From Bradyrhizobium sp. AZCC 1719 (GTDB taxonomy: Bacteria > Pseudomonadota > Alphaproteobacteria > Rhizobiales > Xanthobacteraceae), in assembly GCF_036924525.1 (NCBI RefSeq), contig NZ_JAZHRU010000001.1, positions 496,001-560,000 on the forward strand: a stretch of DNA of 64,000 nucleotides, read 5' to 3'. This document shows, one piece after another, positions 16,177 through 23,563 of this stretch; the first letter of the stretch is position 1; each line of letters opens with the position of its first letter. The translations under genes were made by a program, and so were the position numbers. The notes beneath the pieces were generated by a model. That model was not told where the DNA came from. It saw nothing but the letters and a program-made list of their open reading frames with translations, and did no database searches.

Positions 16177-16992
16177 TCATTCAAATCCCGGTCGCGGCAC
16201 CAAATTCATCAGCATATTGGCGTAGCCGCCGTCGACCATGATCTCCTCGCCGTTGACATAGGACGCGCGGTCGCTGGCGAGGAACAGGATGGCATCGGCC
16301 ATGTCCTGCGGCATGCCGACCCGCCGCAACGGCACGACTGCGGCGCGGCGTTCGGTGACGCCGGGTGTATCGTAGAACGCCTGGCTCATCGGCGTGATCA
16401 CCATGCCGGGACTGACGACATTGCTGCGGATGCCGTGCGGTCCCCACTCGTTGGCGAGCTGCCGCGACAGCATGATCACGCCGGCCTTGCTGACGCTGTA
16501 GGCGCCGCTCTGCCCTTGCGCATTGCTGCCGGCAATCGAGGCGACGTGAACCAGGCTGCCGCGGCCAAGCGAACGCATCTGCCTGCCGAACACCTGCGCG
16601 CAGAGGAAGTAGCCGGTCAGGTTGACGGAGAGAACGGCATTCCATTCGGCAAGCAACAAGGTGTCGAGCGCGCCGGGACGCAGCACGGCCGCGGTGTTGA
16701 CCAGCACGTTGCACGGTGCAAGCGATTTCTCGATCGTCGCGGCCGCAGCGGTAACGCTCTCGACATCCGTCGTATCGCAGCGCGCGATGACATGATCGGC
16801 GCCGAGCTTGACGAGCTCGGCGCGCGTTCTCTCAAGGCCACGTTCATCGAGATCGATCGCGGCCACGCGGGCGCCGGCGTGAGCAAAACTGAGGGCAACG
16901 GCGCGGCCGATCCCACCTCCCCCTCCCGTCACCACGCACACGCGGCCTGACAGGCCGAGCCAATCGGAAGATTCCTGCGAGCTGTTGACCAT
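16177..16992 (-). CDS. SDR-family oxidoreductase
   Basis: A 271-residue classical short-chain dehydrogenase. The cofactor motif TGGGGGIG is at residues 22-29, the stabilising NTA at 99-101, and the catalytic triad is Ser152, Tyr165 and Lys169 (YSVSK). The C-terminal signature FLASDRASYVNGEEIMVDGG is typical. Asp47 after the second beta strand (AIDLDE) suggests NAD rather than NADP. Substrate is not predictable. ATG 16992 with TTGGAG upstream is chosen; a TTG 12 bases earlier would place that site inside the gene. Confidence 0.92.
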   Translation of the reverse strand: MVNSSQESSDWLGLSGRVCVVTGGGGGIGRAVALSFAHAGARVAAIDLDERGLERTRAELVKLGADHVIARCDTTDVESVTAAAATIEKSLAPCNVLVNTAAVLRPGALDTLLLAEWNAVLSVNLTGYFLCAQVFGRQMRSLGRGSLVHVASIAGSNAQGQSGAYSVSKAGVIMLSRQLANEWGPHGIRSNVVSPGMVITPMSQAFYDTPGVTERRAAVVPLRRVGMPQDMADAILFLASDRASYVNGEEIMVDGGYANMLMNLVPRPGFE

Positions 16993-17018
16993 CGATGGCT
17001 CCAATCGAGAGTTTATTC

Positions 17019-17051
17019 GTCATTGCGAGCCACTTCGTGGCTCGCAATGAC
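17019..17051. repeat. Minimal GTCATTGCGAG hairpin
   Basis: A perfect inverted pair, GTCATTGCGAGCCAC with GTGGCTCGCAATGAC, and a 3-base loop. These are the same outer arms as the composite element at 2388-2507. It sits between the SDR gene and ribH2. Confidence 0.88.
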
Positions 17052-17059
17052 GCGTCGAG

Positions 17060-17638
17060 CTATCCGCCAATCCCCGCCGCGACCTGGCCGCGCAGCCGCT
17101 CCAGGCTGTGTAGCGTGTTGGCGCAGGCTTCTGCGACCTCGATGCCCTTGATGACGAAATGCTTGCGGAAGAATTCGTGGTGCACGGCGCTTTCATGGAA
17201 TTGCTGCGGCGTCAGCACCGCCGAGAATACCGGCACTTCGGTCCTGAGCTGCACGTCCATCAGCGCCTTGATCACGGTGTCGGCGACGAATTCGTGGCGA
17301 TAGATGCCGCCGTCGACGACGAGGCCTGCCGCCACGATCGCGGTGTAGCGCCGCGTCTTGGCGAGCAGTTGCGCATGCAGCGGTATCTCGAACGAGCCCG
17401 GCACCTCGAACAGATCGACCTGCGCGCGCGTGATATGGCGCGCTTCGATCTCTTCAAGAAAGGCAATGCGGCATTCCTCGACCACGTCGCGGTGCCACGA
17501 CGACTGCACGAAGGCGATGCGTTGCGGCTTGACGAAACGCGGATGCACCGGCGCCGGCGGACGCTCGGGCACGTCAGGAACGTGATGGGCTTCGGCTGCT
17601 TGGGATTGAACTTCAGGCTCTTGCAACATCTGATTCAT
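17060..17638 (-). CDS. ribH: 6,7-dimethyl-8-ribityllumazine synthase, type 2 (RibH2)
   Basis: A 192-residue lumazine synthase that condenses the ribityl-aminopyrimidine with dihydroxybutanone phosphate, the penultimate step of riboflavin synthesis. The family core is seen: FEVPGSFEIPLHAQLL, then VAAGLVVDGGIYRHEFVA with the catalytic His. The sequence resembles the type-2 decameric enzyme of Brucella and rhizobia rather than RibH1. The first 35 residues are a Pro/Glu-rich extension. GAGGAAAG precedes the ATG at 17638. An FMN riboswitch lies directly upstream, so expression should fall when FMN is plentiful. The gene stands alone, away from other rib genes. Confidence 0.95.
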   Translation of the reverse strand: MNQMLQEPEVQSQAAEAHHVPDVPERPPAPVHPRFVKPQRIAFVQSSWHRDVVEECRIAFLEEIEARHITRAQVDLFEVPGSFEIPLHAQLLAKTRRYTAIVAAGLVVDGGIYRHEFVADTVIKALMDVQLRTEVPVFSAVLTPQQFHESAVHHEFFRKHFVIKGIEVAEACANTLHSLERLRGQVAAGIGG

Positions 17639-17718
17639 GGCTTTCCTCTTTCAGGACCAGAATCAGGGCATACGGAACGACACCGGCCCACGCGCAAACG
17701 TGCGAGGCCGCCGCAAAC

Positions 17719-17866
17719 CGTTCTCTTTCATCCGGACTGTAACCGTCGGCTTCGGAATCACACCGAATCTGCTGACCCTTCTGCTCTGGCGAGAAGAAGG
17801 CGCTCGCGGGCTTGGGCTACGTCACCCTTACCGCCGGTGGGGATTTTCACCCCGCCCTGAGAACAT
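17719..17866 (-). promoter_or_regulatory. FMN riboswitch (RFN element) controlling ribH2
   Basis: Read on the minus strand, the leader begins with CAGGGCGGGGTGAAAATCCC, continues CACCGGCGGTAAGGGTGA, and near its 3' end has GATTCGGTGTGATTCCGAAG, then CCGACGGTTACAGTCCGGAT and GAAAGAGAAC. These are the conserved blocks of the RFN element in the right order. It ends about 80 bases before the ribH start, leaving room for an expression platform that masks the ribosome site or terminates. Confidence 0.96.
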
Positions 17867-17917
17867 CGGCCGCCCGGAATGGACGACCTGCCTTCAGGAT
17901 ATGACCAACTTTGGGGC

Positions 17918-17965
17918 GGCAGCAAGCGTCTTTGGCATGGGGAATCGGCATGTCCCCATGCTGCC
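17918..17965. other. Compound inverted repeat upstream of the riboswitch and the Bug gene
   Basis: Two nested arm pairs can form one bulged hairpin: GGCAGC (17918-17923) with GCTGCC (17960-17965), and CATGGGG (17936-17942) with CCCCATG (17954-17960). It lies between divergent transcripts. No T-run follows on either strand, so it is more likely an operator or structured leader than a terminator. I see nothing else between the riboswitch and 18055. Confidence 0.4.
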
Positions 17966-18054
17966 GAAACAGGGCATGTGGCCTGCCGGATCGTTGCCTT
18001 TACTCAAACCGCGGCAATTGAGATAGGCTTGCCAAGAACAGGGGGACGCTCAAC

Positions 18055-19032
18055 ATGAAAATTCTTCGTCGGAATTTCCTTAAGCTGGCCGGCGCACTCA
18101 TCGCTGCACCTGCCTTGCCGCGACTGGTATCCGCGCTCGATTATCCGACGCGGCCGACGAAGATCGTGGCCGGCTTCGCTGCCGGCGGCGGCGTCGATAT
18201 CACGGCGCGGCTGATCGGCCAGTGGTTGGCCGACCATCTCAAACAACCCTTCGTCGTCGAGAACCGAACCGGCGCCGGCGGCAATATCGGCACCGAGGCG
18301 GTCGTGAACGCGGCGCCCGACGGCTACACGCTATTGCTGGCGACGGTGCCGAATGCGGTGAACGCCTCGCTCTACGAAAAGCTCAGTTTCAATTTCGTCC
18401 GCGACATTGCGCCGGTCGCCGGCGTCATTCGTGTGCCGATGGTGGTGCTGGTGCACCCTGCGGTGCCGGCGCAGACCTTGGCCGAATTCATCGCTTACGC
18501 CAAAGCCAACCCCGGAAAGATCAACATGGCCTCCGCCGGCAGCGGCAGCGCGCCGCATATGGCGGGCGAATTGTTCAAGATGATGACCGGCGTCGACATG
18601 GTCCACGTCCCCTATCGCGGCCAAGGGCCGGCAATGACGGATCTCATCAGCGGCCAGGTGCAGATCCTGTTTGCCGCTGCGCCCGGTACCGCCGATCACA
18701 TCAAGACCGGCAAGCTGCGCGCGCTCGCTGTGACGACGGCCATGCGCATGGCGGAGTTGCCGGAAGTTCCGACCGTAGGCGATGTCGTGGCAGGCTATGA
18801 AGCCAGCCAGTGGTACGGCTTCGCGGCGCCCAAAAACACGCCGGCCGAGATCGTCGACAAGCTCAACAAGGAGATCAACGCGGCGATCGCCGATCCCGGC
18901 ATGAAGGCCCGGCTTGCCGCCATCGGCGGCGCGCCGATGCCGGGCTCGCCTGCCGATTTCGGCAGACTGATCGCAGACGAGACCGAGAAATGGGGCAAGG
19001 TGGTCCGCGCAGGCGGTCTCAAGCCGGAGTGA
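18055..19032 (+). CDS. Bug-family (TctC-like) periplasmic substrate-binding protein
   Basis: A 325-residue solute receptor of the Bug/TctC family, which binds carboxylates and other small anions for tripartite tricarboxylate transporters. The signal peptide carries a twin-arginine pattern, LRRNFLKLAGALIA (residues 4-17), so Tat export is likely. The mature part shows the family blocks YPTRPTKIVAGFAAGGGVD, GNIGTEAV.NAAPDGYTLLLA and NMASAGSGSAPHMAGELFK. No TctA/TctB membrane partners are adjacent, which is usual for the many orphan Bug proteins. Ligand unknown. Confidence 0.92.
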   Translation: MKILRRNFLKLAGALIAAPALPRLVSALDYPTRPTKIVAGFAAGGGVDITARLIGQWLADHLKQPFVVENRTGAGGNIGTEAVVNAAPDGYTLLLATVPNAVNASLYEKLSFNFVRDIAPVAGVIRVPMVVLVHPAVPAQTLAEFIAYAKANPGKINMASAGSGSAPHMAGELFKMMTGVDMVHVPYRGQGPAMTDLISGQVQILFAAAPGTADHIKTGKLRALAVTTAMRMAELPEVPTVGDVVAGYEASQWYGFAAPKNTPAEIVDKLNKEINAAIADPGMKARLAAIGGAPMPGSPADFGRLIADETEKWGKVVRAGGLKPE

Positions 19033-19163
19033 GACGGCGATTTGCGAACGATCCGGGACGCACCGATGCACGGCGAAACTTTCACCAATCCTTAAAGCCG
19101 GCACCCTAGAGGTGTCTATCGTGCCCAACTCCAGATCGCCCGGGCGACGCAAATGGAACAAGC

Positions 19164-20783
19164 GTGACACACGCCGCTGACGTTGCCGGCACGGATGCAG
19201 CAAGGCCCGCGGACCGGGCCTGGCGAACGCCAATCCTTCAGACCAATGTCCTGGTGCCGATGGCGATCGCGCTCGGCTCGTTGCTGGCCGGCGCGATCTA
19301 CACCTGGTTTGCCGGCGAGGACGTCAACTGGGATTGGCAAAATTACCACGAGTACAATGTCTGGGCCGTCATCAACGGCCGCTACGGCATCGATGCCTTG
19401 CCGGCCGGCTTTCAGACCTACTTCAATCCGACCGTCTATTTCCCGCTTTACTATCTGCGCCATCTGCTGCCGGCACCCTACGGCCTGATGATCATCGGCG
19501 CGGTACACGGCCTCAATCTGCTGCTGATCTATTTTCTCGTCCGCGTCCTGCTGCGGGAAGCGGCGACGGCAAGCGCGATCGGGGCAACGGTCCTGATTGC
19601 GGCCGTCGGACCGATGACGCTTTCGGAAGTGGGCACGAGCTTCTCCGACATCCTCACCGCGCTTCCGATCGTTGCAGGCTGTATGCTGATCCTGTCGGCA
19701 AATGGATCGCATCACGGGCGCTACGTCCTCGCCGGACTGTTGATCGGCGCGGCCGTCGGGCTGAAACTGACCAACGTCGTCTATGCGCTCGGAGCGGCTG
19801 CAGCCGTGCTGGTTGCGGCCCGGCCGCTGCTGGCAACGCTCTGTCTCGGAGTTGGCGGGCTGATCGGCGCGTTGGCGACCGGCGGCGCCTGGGGGGTGAT
19901 GCTCTGGCGCGAGATGGGTAATCCGATTTTCCCGCTCTTCAATGCCGTGTTCCAGTCCAAAGAACTGGTCCCGATGAACATCATGGACTGGCAGTTCATG
20001 CCGCGCGGCCTGCTGGATGCGCTGGCCTATCCATTCTACTGGCTGGTCGGCCACAACAGGAGCTCGGAATATCCGTTCCGCGATGCGCGATTTGCGGTCG
20101 CGACGCTGCTCCTCGTGTTCGGTATCGGAAGATCTCTCGTCACCCGCGTTACGATCTTCACGCAACGCGACATCCAATTCCTGCTGTTCTTCATCGTCTC
20201 CTATGCGACATGGCTCGCCGTGTTTTCGATTCAGCGCTACGCCATCGTGCTGGAGCTCTTGTGCGCGCCGCTGATCATCCTGTTGATTTCCCGCACTCTG
20301 GCTGTGCCGTTCGGAGGGATTACGCAGGGCGCATCGTCGCTGCGCGTCAATTCCGTCATGGCGGCGACAGCCCTGTTAATCGCATTATGGTCGCAACCGG
20401 GTGACTGGTTCCGCCGCCCCTGGTCCAATCCATTCAACCCCGCGATTCCCGAGCAGCTTCACCAGCCTGCAAACTATCTCATCATCGACAAGCCGCTGGC
20501 CTATGTCGCCCCGCTGCTGCCATCGCAGTCGCGGTTCTACCAGCTAGCTGACATTGCGCTGCCGATCATGTCCAACGGCACGTTCGACCGTCGCATTCGT
20601 GCCGGGCTCCAATCCCCGTTGCCGGGCGGCGCATGGGAATTGCACATGCGGGGCAAACCGATCCGCGAACGGTTGCTGGAGCGGTATGGTCTGCGCGTGG
20701 ATCGTTCCAGGCCCTGCGTCGAAATCGAGGGCGCTCAGCTCGGGACCGCGATCGAGGCGTGTCCATTGGCAGCGCGCGAATAG
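19164..20783 (+). CDS. Polytopic membrane protein, GT-C glycosyltransferase-like
   Basis: A 539-residue protein with about ten hydrophobic spans. An acidic loop after the first span (EDVNWDWQNYHEYNVWAV, about residues 52-69) is the kind of acidic motif seen in GT-C polyprenyl-phosphate-sugar transferases. The last 130 residues are soluble with few hydrophobic stretches. I infer a transferase or flippase-related membrane protein but cannot assign the sugar or acceptor. Start is GTG 19164 with GGAAC upstream. There is no glycan gene cluster beside it. Confidence 0.6.
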   Translation: MTHAADVAGTDAARPADRAWRTPILQTNVLVPMAIALGSLLAGAIYTWFAGEDVNWDWQNYHEYNVWAVINGRYGIDALPAGFQTYFNPTVYFPLYYLRHLLPAPYGLMIIGAVHGLNLLLIYFLVRVLLREAATASAIGATVLIAAVGPMTLSEVGTSFSDILTALPIVAGCMLILSANGSHHGRYVLAGLLIGAAVGLKLTNVVYALGAAAAVLVAARPLLATLCLGVGGLIGALATGGAWGVMLWREMGNPIFPLFNAVFQSKELVPMNIMDWQFMPRGLLDALAYPFYWLVGHNRSSEYPFRDARFAVATLLLVFGIGRSLVTRVTIFTQRDIQFLLFFIVSYATWLAVFSIQRYAIVLELLCAPLIILLISRTLAVPFGGITQGASSLRVNSVMAATALLIALWSQPGDWFRRPWSNPFNPAIPEQLHQPANYLIIDKPLAYVAPLLPSQSRFYQLADIALPIMSNGTFDRRIRAGLQSPLPGGAWELHMRGKPIRERLLERYGLRVDRSRPCVEIEGAQLGTAIEACPLAARE

Positions 20784-20825
20784 GCCGTGCCCTCTTCGAG
20801 CACCGGCGAACGCGAAGAGGCCTTC

Positions 20826-20842
20826 TTAACCGTCCGTTAACC
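20826..20842. promoter_or_regulatory. Candidate CtrA binding site (TTAA-N7-TTAA)
   Basis: TTAACCGTCCGTTAACC matches the full CtrA consensus TTAA-N7-TTAA exactly. It lies in the 334-base gap between the membrane protein ending at 20783 and the YbjN gene at 21118. CtrA is the master cell-cycle regulator of alphaproteobacteria. No gene is seen in the gap. Confidence 0.55.
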
Positions 20843-20918
20843 ATTGTGGCGGCAAGATTCCTTAGTTCCGGAATCCGATTCCGGTTTGTTCTCAAATTTG
20901 CTTTTGTAGCCCCGAACA

Positions 20919-20950
20919 CCTGTGGACGACGCCGGTTTGGCCTGTGGACG
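20919..20950. repeat. Direct repeat CCTGTGGACG x2
   Basis: CCTGTGGACG occurs at 20919-20928 and again at 20941-20950, two helical turns apart. An AT-rich stretch (20886-20909) lies just upstream and a CtrA-type site 90 bases further left. The complement contains TCCACA, the core of a DnaA box, but the flanking bases do not match the consensus. A direct-repeat operator is the simpler reading. Confidence 0.5.
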
Positions 20951-21117
20951 GACTCAGGGGTGAGTTGCGCGGATTCCGCAAATCACATCACTTGATCTCG
21001 GCAAGCCCCGGGATGATCCGCGAACGGGGGATTGCAGTCGGCGCAGCCGCATCGGTTCAACGCGCGCCGTGCTCCGCGTGCGTATCAGAAGAATTCAAGA
21101 AACAGGGTCGAGACGGC

Positions 21118-21618
21118 ATGTCCCTCCTCGAAAGCATTATTGATTCCCGGAACAACCCGCTCGCGGCCGTCGAGGACATCGCCGCCGAAAACAACTGGGC
21201 GTTCGAGCGCTCCGGCGAAGACGAAGTCACGATCGTCTCCAAGGGGAACTGGACCGACTATCAGCTCTCCTTCACCTGGATGGCGGAGATCGAGGCGCTG
21301 CACCTGGCCTCCGCCTTCGACATGAAGATTCCCCCCGCACGCCGCGCAGAAGTGCAGCGGCTGATCGCGGCGATCAACGAACAATTATGGGTCGGCCATT
21401 TCGACATCTGGACCCACACCGGCATGATCATGTACCGGCAAGCGCTGTTGCTGCCGGGCGGGCTGACCGCCTCGACCGCGCAATGCGAGGTCATGCTGGC
21501 CGGCGCCATCCACGCCTGCGAGCGCTACTACCCCGCGTTCCAGTTCGTGGTCTGGGCCGGAAAGAGCGCGGAGGAGGCGATGACCGCGGCGATGTTCGAT
21601 ACCGAGGGTGAGGCGTAG
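21118..21618 (+). CDS. YbjN domain-containing protein
   Basis: A 166-residue YbjN-family protein with a fold related to type III secretion chaperones, regulatory or stress-linked in enterobacteria but with no defined biochemical role. Family landmarks include NNWAFERSGEDEVTI, then LHLASAFDMKIPPARRAEV, WVGHFDIWTHTGMIMYRQ and ACERYYPAFQFVVWAG. No signal peptide, so cytoplasmic. ATG 21118 begins at the usual family N-terminus; the longer in-frame frame from 20944 runs through non-coding sequence with repeats. It is followed by a palindromic element and then proC. Confidence 0.88.
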   Translation: MSLLESIIDSRNNPLAAVEDIAAENNWAFERSGEDEVTIVSKGNWTDYQLSFTWMAEIEALHLASAFDMKIPPARRAEVQRLIAAINEQLWVGHFDIWTHTGMIMYRQALLLPGGLTASTAQCEVMLAGAIHACERYYPAFQFVVWAGKSAEEAMTAAMFDTEGEA

Positions 21619-21643
21619 GCCCCGCCGCTTCCACACGCACAGT

Positions 21644-21771
21644 GTCGTCCCTGCGAAAAGCAGGGACCCCCATACTCCGTGACCGCCAGGCTCAAGCAAA
21701 CTGCTTGTGGCCCCTTCCGAGCTTTACTAAAACCGCCGGTGGTTATGGGTCCCTGCCTTCGCAGGGACGAC
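21644..21771. repeat. Palindromic element with GTCGTCCCTGCG ends
   Basis: GTCGTCCCTGCGAAAAGCAG at the left inverts with CTGCCTTCGCAGGGACGAC at the right, and each end is itself a small hairpin. The 128-base unit lies just before the proC start. I see only one copy in this window, but the build matches the other intergenic families. Confidence 0.75.
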
Positions 21772-21792
21772 GGCAGAATTCATGGTGACACC

Positions 21793-22611
21793 GTGAATAC
21801 CAACACACTCCAAAATCTCCGCGGCACCATTGCGCTGGCCGGCGCGGGCAAGATGGGCGGCGCGATGCTGACCGGCTGGCTGGCCGGCGGGCTCGACGCA
21901 AGCCGCGTGATCGTGATCGAGCCGCAGCCGTCCGCTGAGATCGGCGCGCTGGCGGCCCAAGGCATCCGCCTCAATCCGAAGGAGGCGGTTACAGTCGATA
22001 CGCTGGTGATGGCGGTGAAGCCGCAGACGTTCCGCGAAGCGGGGCCGGCGCTGAAGTCCCTCGTCGGAGCGAACACGCTCGTCGTCTCGATCATGGCGGG
22101 CACGACGATTGCGGCGCTTGAAGAAGTCTGCGGCGGCATGGTGGTTCGCGCGATGCCGAACACGCCGGCCGCGATCGGCCGCGGCATCACGGTTGCGGTC
22201 GCGGCGAAAAATGTCAGCGCCGCGCAACGCGCCACGGCCGACGCGCTGCTGCGCGCCACCGGCTCGGTCGAATGGGTCGAGGACGAAAGCCTGATGGATG
22301 CGGTGACCGCCGTGTCCGGCTCCGGCCCGGCCTACGTGTTCCTGCTCGCCGAAGAGCTCGCGCGCGCCGGCGTCGAGGCCGGCCTGCCGGCGGAGCTTGC
22401 AACGAAGCTCGCGCGCGAAACCGTCGCCGGCTCCGGCGAATTGCTGCACCGCTCGGACCTTGCTTCGGCCACGCTGCGCCAGAACGTCACCTCGCCCGGC
22501 GGCACCACGGCGGCAGCGCTGGAAGTGCTGATGGCCAAAGACGGCCTGCAGCCACTGATGATCCGCGCGATCGCCGCGGCAACGAAGCGCTCGAAGGAAT
22601 TGGCGAAGTAG
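21793..22611 (+). CDS. proC: Pyrroline-5-carboxylate reductase
   Basis: A 272-residue P5C reductase, the last step of proline synthesis using NAD(P)H. The Rossmann motif GAGKMGGAM is at residues 17-25. Further landmarks are VVRAMPNTPAAIGRG, the substrate region AVSGSGPAYVFLLAEEL, and the C-terminal VTSPGGTTAAALEVL. The start is GTG 21793; longer upstream readings run through the 21644-21771 repeat and are rejected. Length is normal. A repeat follows 16 bases after the stop. Confidence 0.95.
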   Translation: MNTNTLQNLRGTIALAGAGKMGGAMLTGWLAGGLDASRVIVIEPQPSAEIGALAAQGIRLNPKEAVTVDTLVMAVKPQTFREAGPALKSLVGANTLVVSIMAGTTIAALEEVCGGMVVRAMPNTPAAIGRGITVAVAAKNVSAAQRATADALLRATGSVEWVEDESLMDAVTAVSGSGPAYVFLLAEELARAGVEAGLPAELATKLARETVAGSGELLHRSDLASATLRQNVTSPGGTTAAALEVLMAKDGLQPLMIRAIAAATKRSKELAK

Positions 22612-22627
22612 CGGAATCGTAGGAATC

Positions 22628-22721
22628 GTAGGGTGGGCAAAGGCGCACTTGCGCCGTGCCCACCATTGCGAGCACGGTGCCGGATGGTGGGCACGGCGCT
22701 CCGCGCCTTTGCCCACCCTAC
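22628..22721. repeat. Palindromic repeat, GTAGGGTGGGCAAAG family, copy 3
   Basis: Perfect outer arms GTAGGGTGGGCAAAG and CTTTGCCCACCCTAC, with inner GTGCCCACCAT and ATGGTGGGCAC. It separates convergent proC and the thioesterase gene. Confidence 0.92.
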
Positions 22722-22731
22722 GGGTCAGCGG

Positions 22732-23127
22732 CTACTTTCCGGCAAGCCTCTTCGTGAACGTCTCCGCATTGACGAGCCCGCGGGCGTGGCGGCCGTCGCC
22801 TATTCTGCGCTCGCCTTCGAAGGCTTCGACCTCGAAGCGGATCACGCGGCGCTCGACGGCTACGACCTTTGCCGTGACGCGCACCGTCGCGCCGACCAGC
22901 GATGCGCCGAGATGGCGGATATCGACCTCGGTGCCAACCGTGATCCAGCCCGGCTGAAGATGGCTGCGGATGGCGTCGCTCGAGGTCATCTCCATTTCCA
23001 GGATCATCATCGGCGTCGCGTAGACCATCGGCATATCAGGCACGAAATGCCCGACCGTGCGCTCGGGCGGCACGACCAGCGTCCGCTCGGCGCACATGCC
23101 GATCTTGATGAAGTCGCGTGCGTCCAT
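22732..23127 (-). CDS. FlK-like hotdog thioesterase
   Basis: A 131-residue single hotdog-fold protein resembling the thioesterase family that includes the fluoroacetyl-CoA thioesterase FlK. The region VGHFVPDMPMVYATPMMILEMEM (given here as landmarks near residues 25-47) contains the helix of the fold, and HLQPGWITVGTEVDIRHL follows. Most members are of unknown substrate and may act as housekeeping acyl-CoA thioesterases. It lies between two palindromic repeats and has no obvious operon partner. A fluoroacetate-dehalogenase-like gene is 40 kb away in the same window, probably by chance. Confidence 0.82.
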   Translation of the reverse strand: MDARDFIKIGMCAERTLVVPPERTVGHFVPDMPMVYATPMMILEMEMTSSDAIRSHLQPGWITVGTEVDIRHLGASLVGATVRVTAKVVAVERRVIRFEVEAFEGERRIGDGRHARGLVNAETFTKRLAGK

Positions 23128-23138
23128 GGATTTGCCCT

Positions 23139-23231
23139 GTCATTCCGGGGCGCGAAGCGAACTATGGGGCGCCCTTGCGCCCCAGAGAATCTCGAGATCC
23201 CGGGTTCGCGCTTCGCGCGCCCCGGGATGAC
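23139..23231. repeat. Palindromic repeat, GTCATTCCGG family, copy 2
   Basis: Outer arms GTCATTCCGGGGCGCG and CGCGCCCCGGGATGAC are inverts, and an inner GGGGCGCCC..GCGCCCC hairpin and GAATCTCGAGAT are shared with copy 1 at 1297-1417. It ends 9 bases before the tautomerase stop. Confidence 0.88.
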
Positions 23232-23239
23232 CTTTCAGG

Positions 23240-23443
23240 TCACTTCTTCGCCGCTGCAGCGCGCTCCACAAAAGTCTTGCCGCCCTTCATCTTGTGGGTG
23301 AGCGGCGCCTCGTTGATCTGGATCACGACAGCTTCCGCATCGACGCCAAGATTCTTCACCAGTGCCTGGGTGATGTCGCGCATCATGCCGACTTTCTGTT
23401 CTTCGGTACGGCCGGCGGCCATGCTGATGGTGATCTCAGGCAT
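23240..23443 (-). CDS. 4-oxalocrotonate tautomerase family protein
   Basis: A 67-residue member of the tautomerase superfamily. The catalytic proline follows the initiator Met (MPEITISMAAGRT) and becomes the N-terminus after Met removal. The middle has KVGMMRDITQALVKNLGVD and the beta strand AVVIQINE. The short length matches hexameric 4-OT-type enzymes. Substrate unknown, as for most chromosomal copies. ATG 23443 has GGGAGA upstream; this start is required for Pro at position 2. Confidence 0.92.
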   Translation of the reverse strand: MPEITISMAAGRTEEQKVGMMRDITQALVKNLGVDAEAVVIQINEAPLTHKMKGGKTFVERAAAAKK

Positions 23444-23483
23444 TCTCGTCTCTCCCTTTTTGTTTTCGTGATGACCGACTTGT

Positions 23484-23548
23484 GCCGGCCATCCACGACC
23501 TCTTCTATCAAACAAGACGTGGATGCCCGGGACAAGCCCGGGCATGAC
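23484..23548. repeat. ATCCACG/CGTGGAT palindromic repeat, copy 1
   Basis: The arms ATCCACG (23491-23497) and CGTGGAT (23518-23524) flank a loop and are followed by a second hairpin, GCCCGGG-aca-AGCCCGGGC. The same arm pair and spacing occur near 32926-32962. It lies between the tautomerase and hisS. Confidence 0.75.
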
Positions 23549-23563
23549 GCCTGGAACGAATGG

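Noticed and set aside
17637..18026. Plus-strand frame across the FMN riboswitch
   Set aside because: It overlaps highly conserved riboswitch blocks on the other strand and has no protein family features.
19164..20783. A named glycosyltransferase for the GT-C-like membrane protein
   Set aside because: Only topology and an acidic loop support it; no neighbouring sugar genes allow a specific call.
20826..20950. A chromosomal replication origin
   Set aside because: Only one CtrA site and imperfect DnaA-like cores are present and none of the usual origin neighbours (hemE, dnaA, parAB) are nearby.
22732..23127. A fluoroacetate resistance system formed by the FlK-like thioesterase and the dehalogenase
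   Set aside because: The genes are 40 kb apart, not co-regulated by any visible feature, and FlK-like thioesterases are common with other roles.
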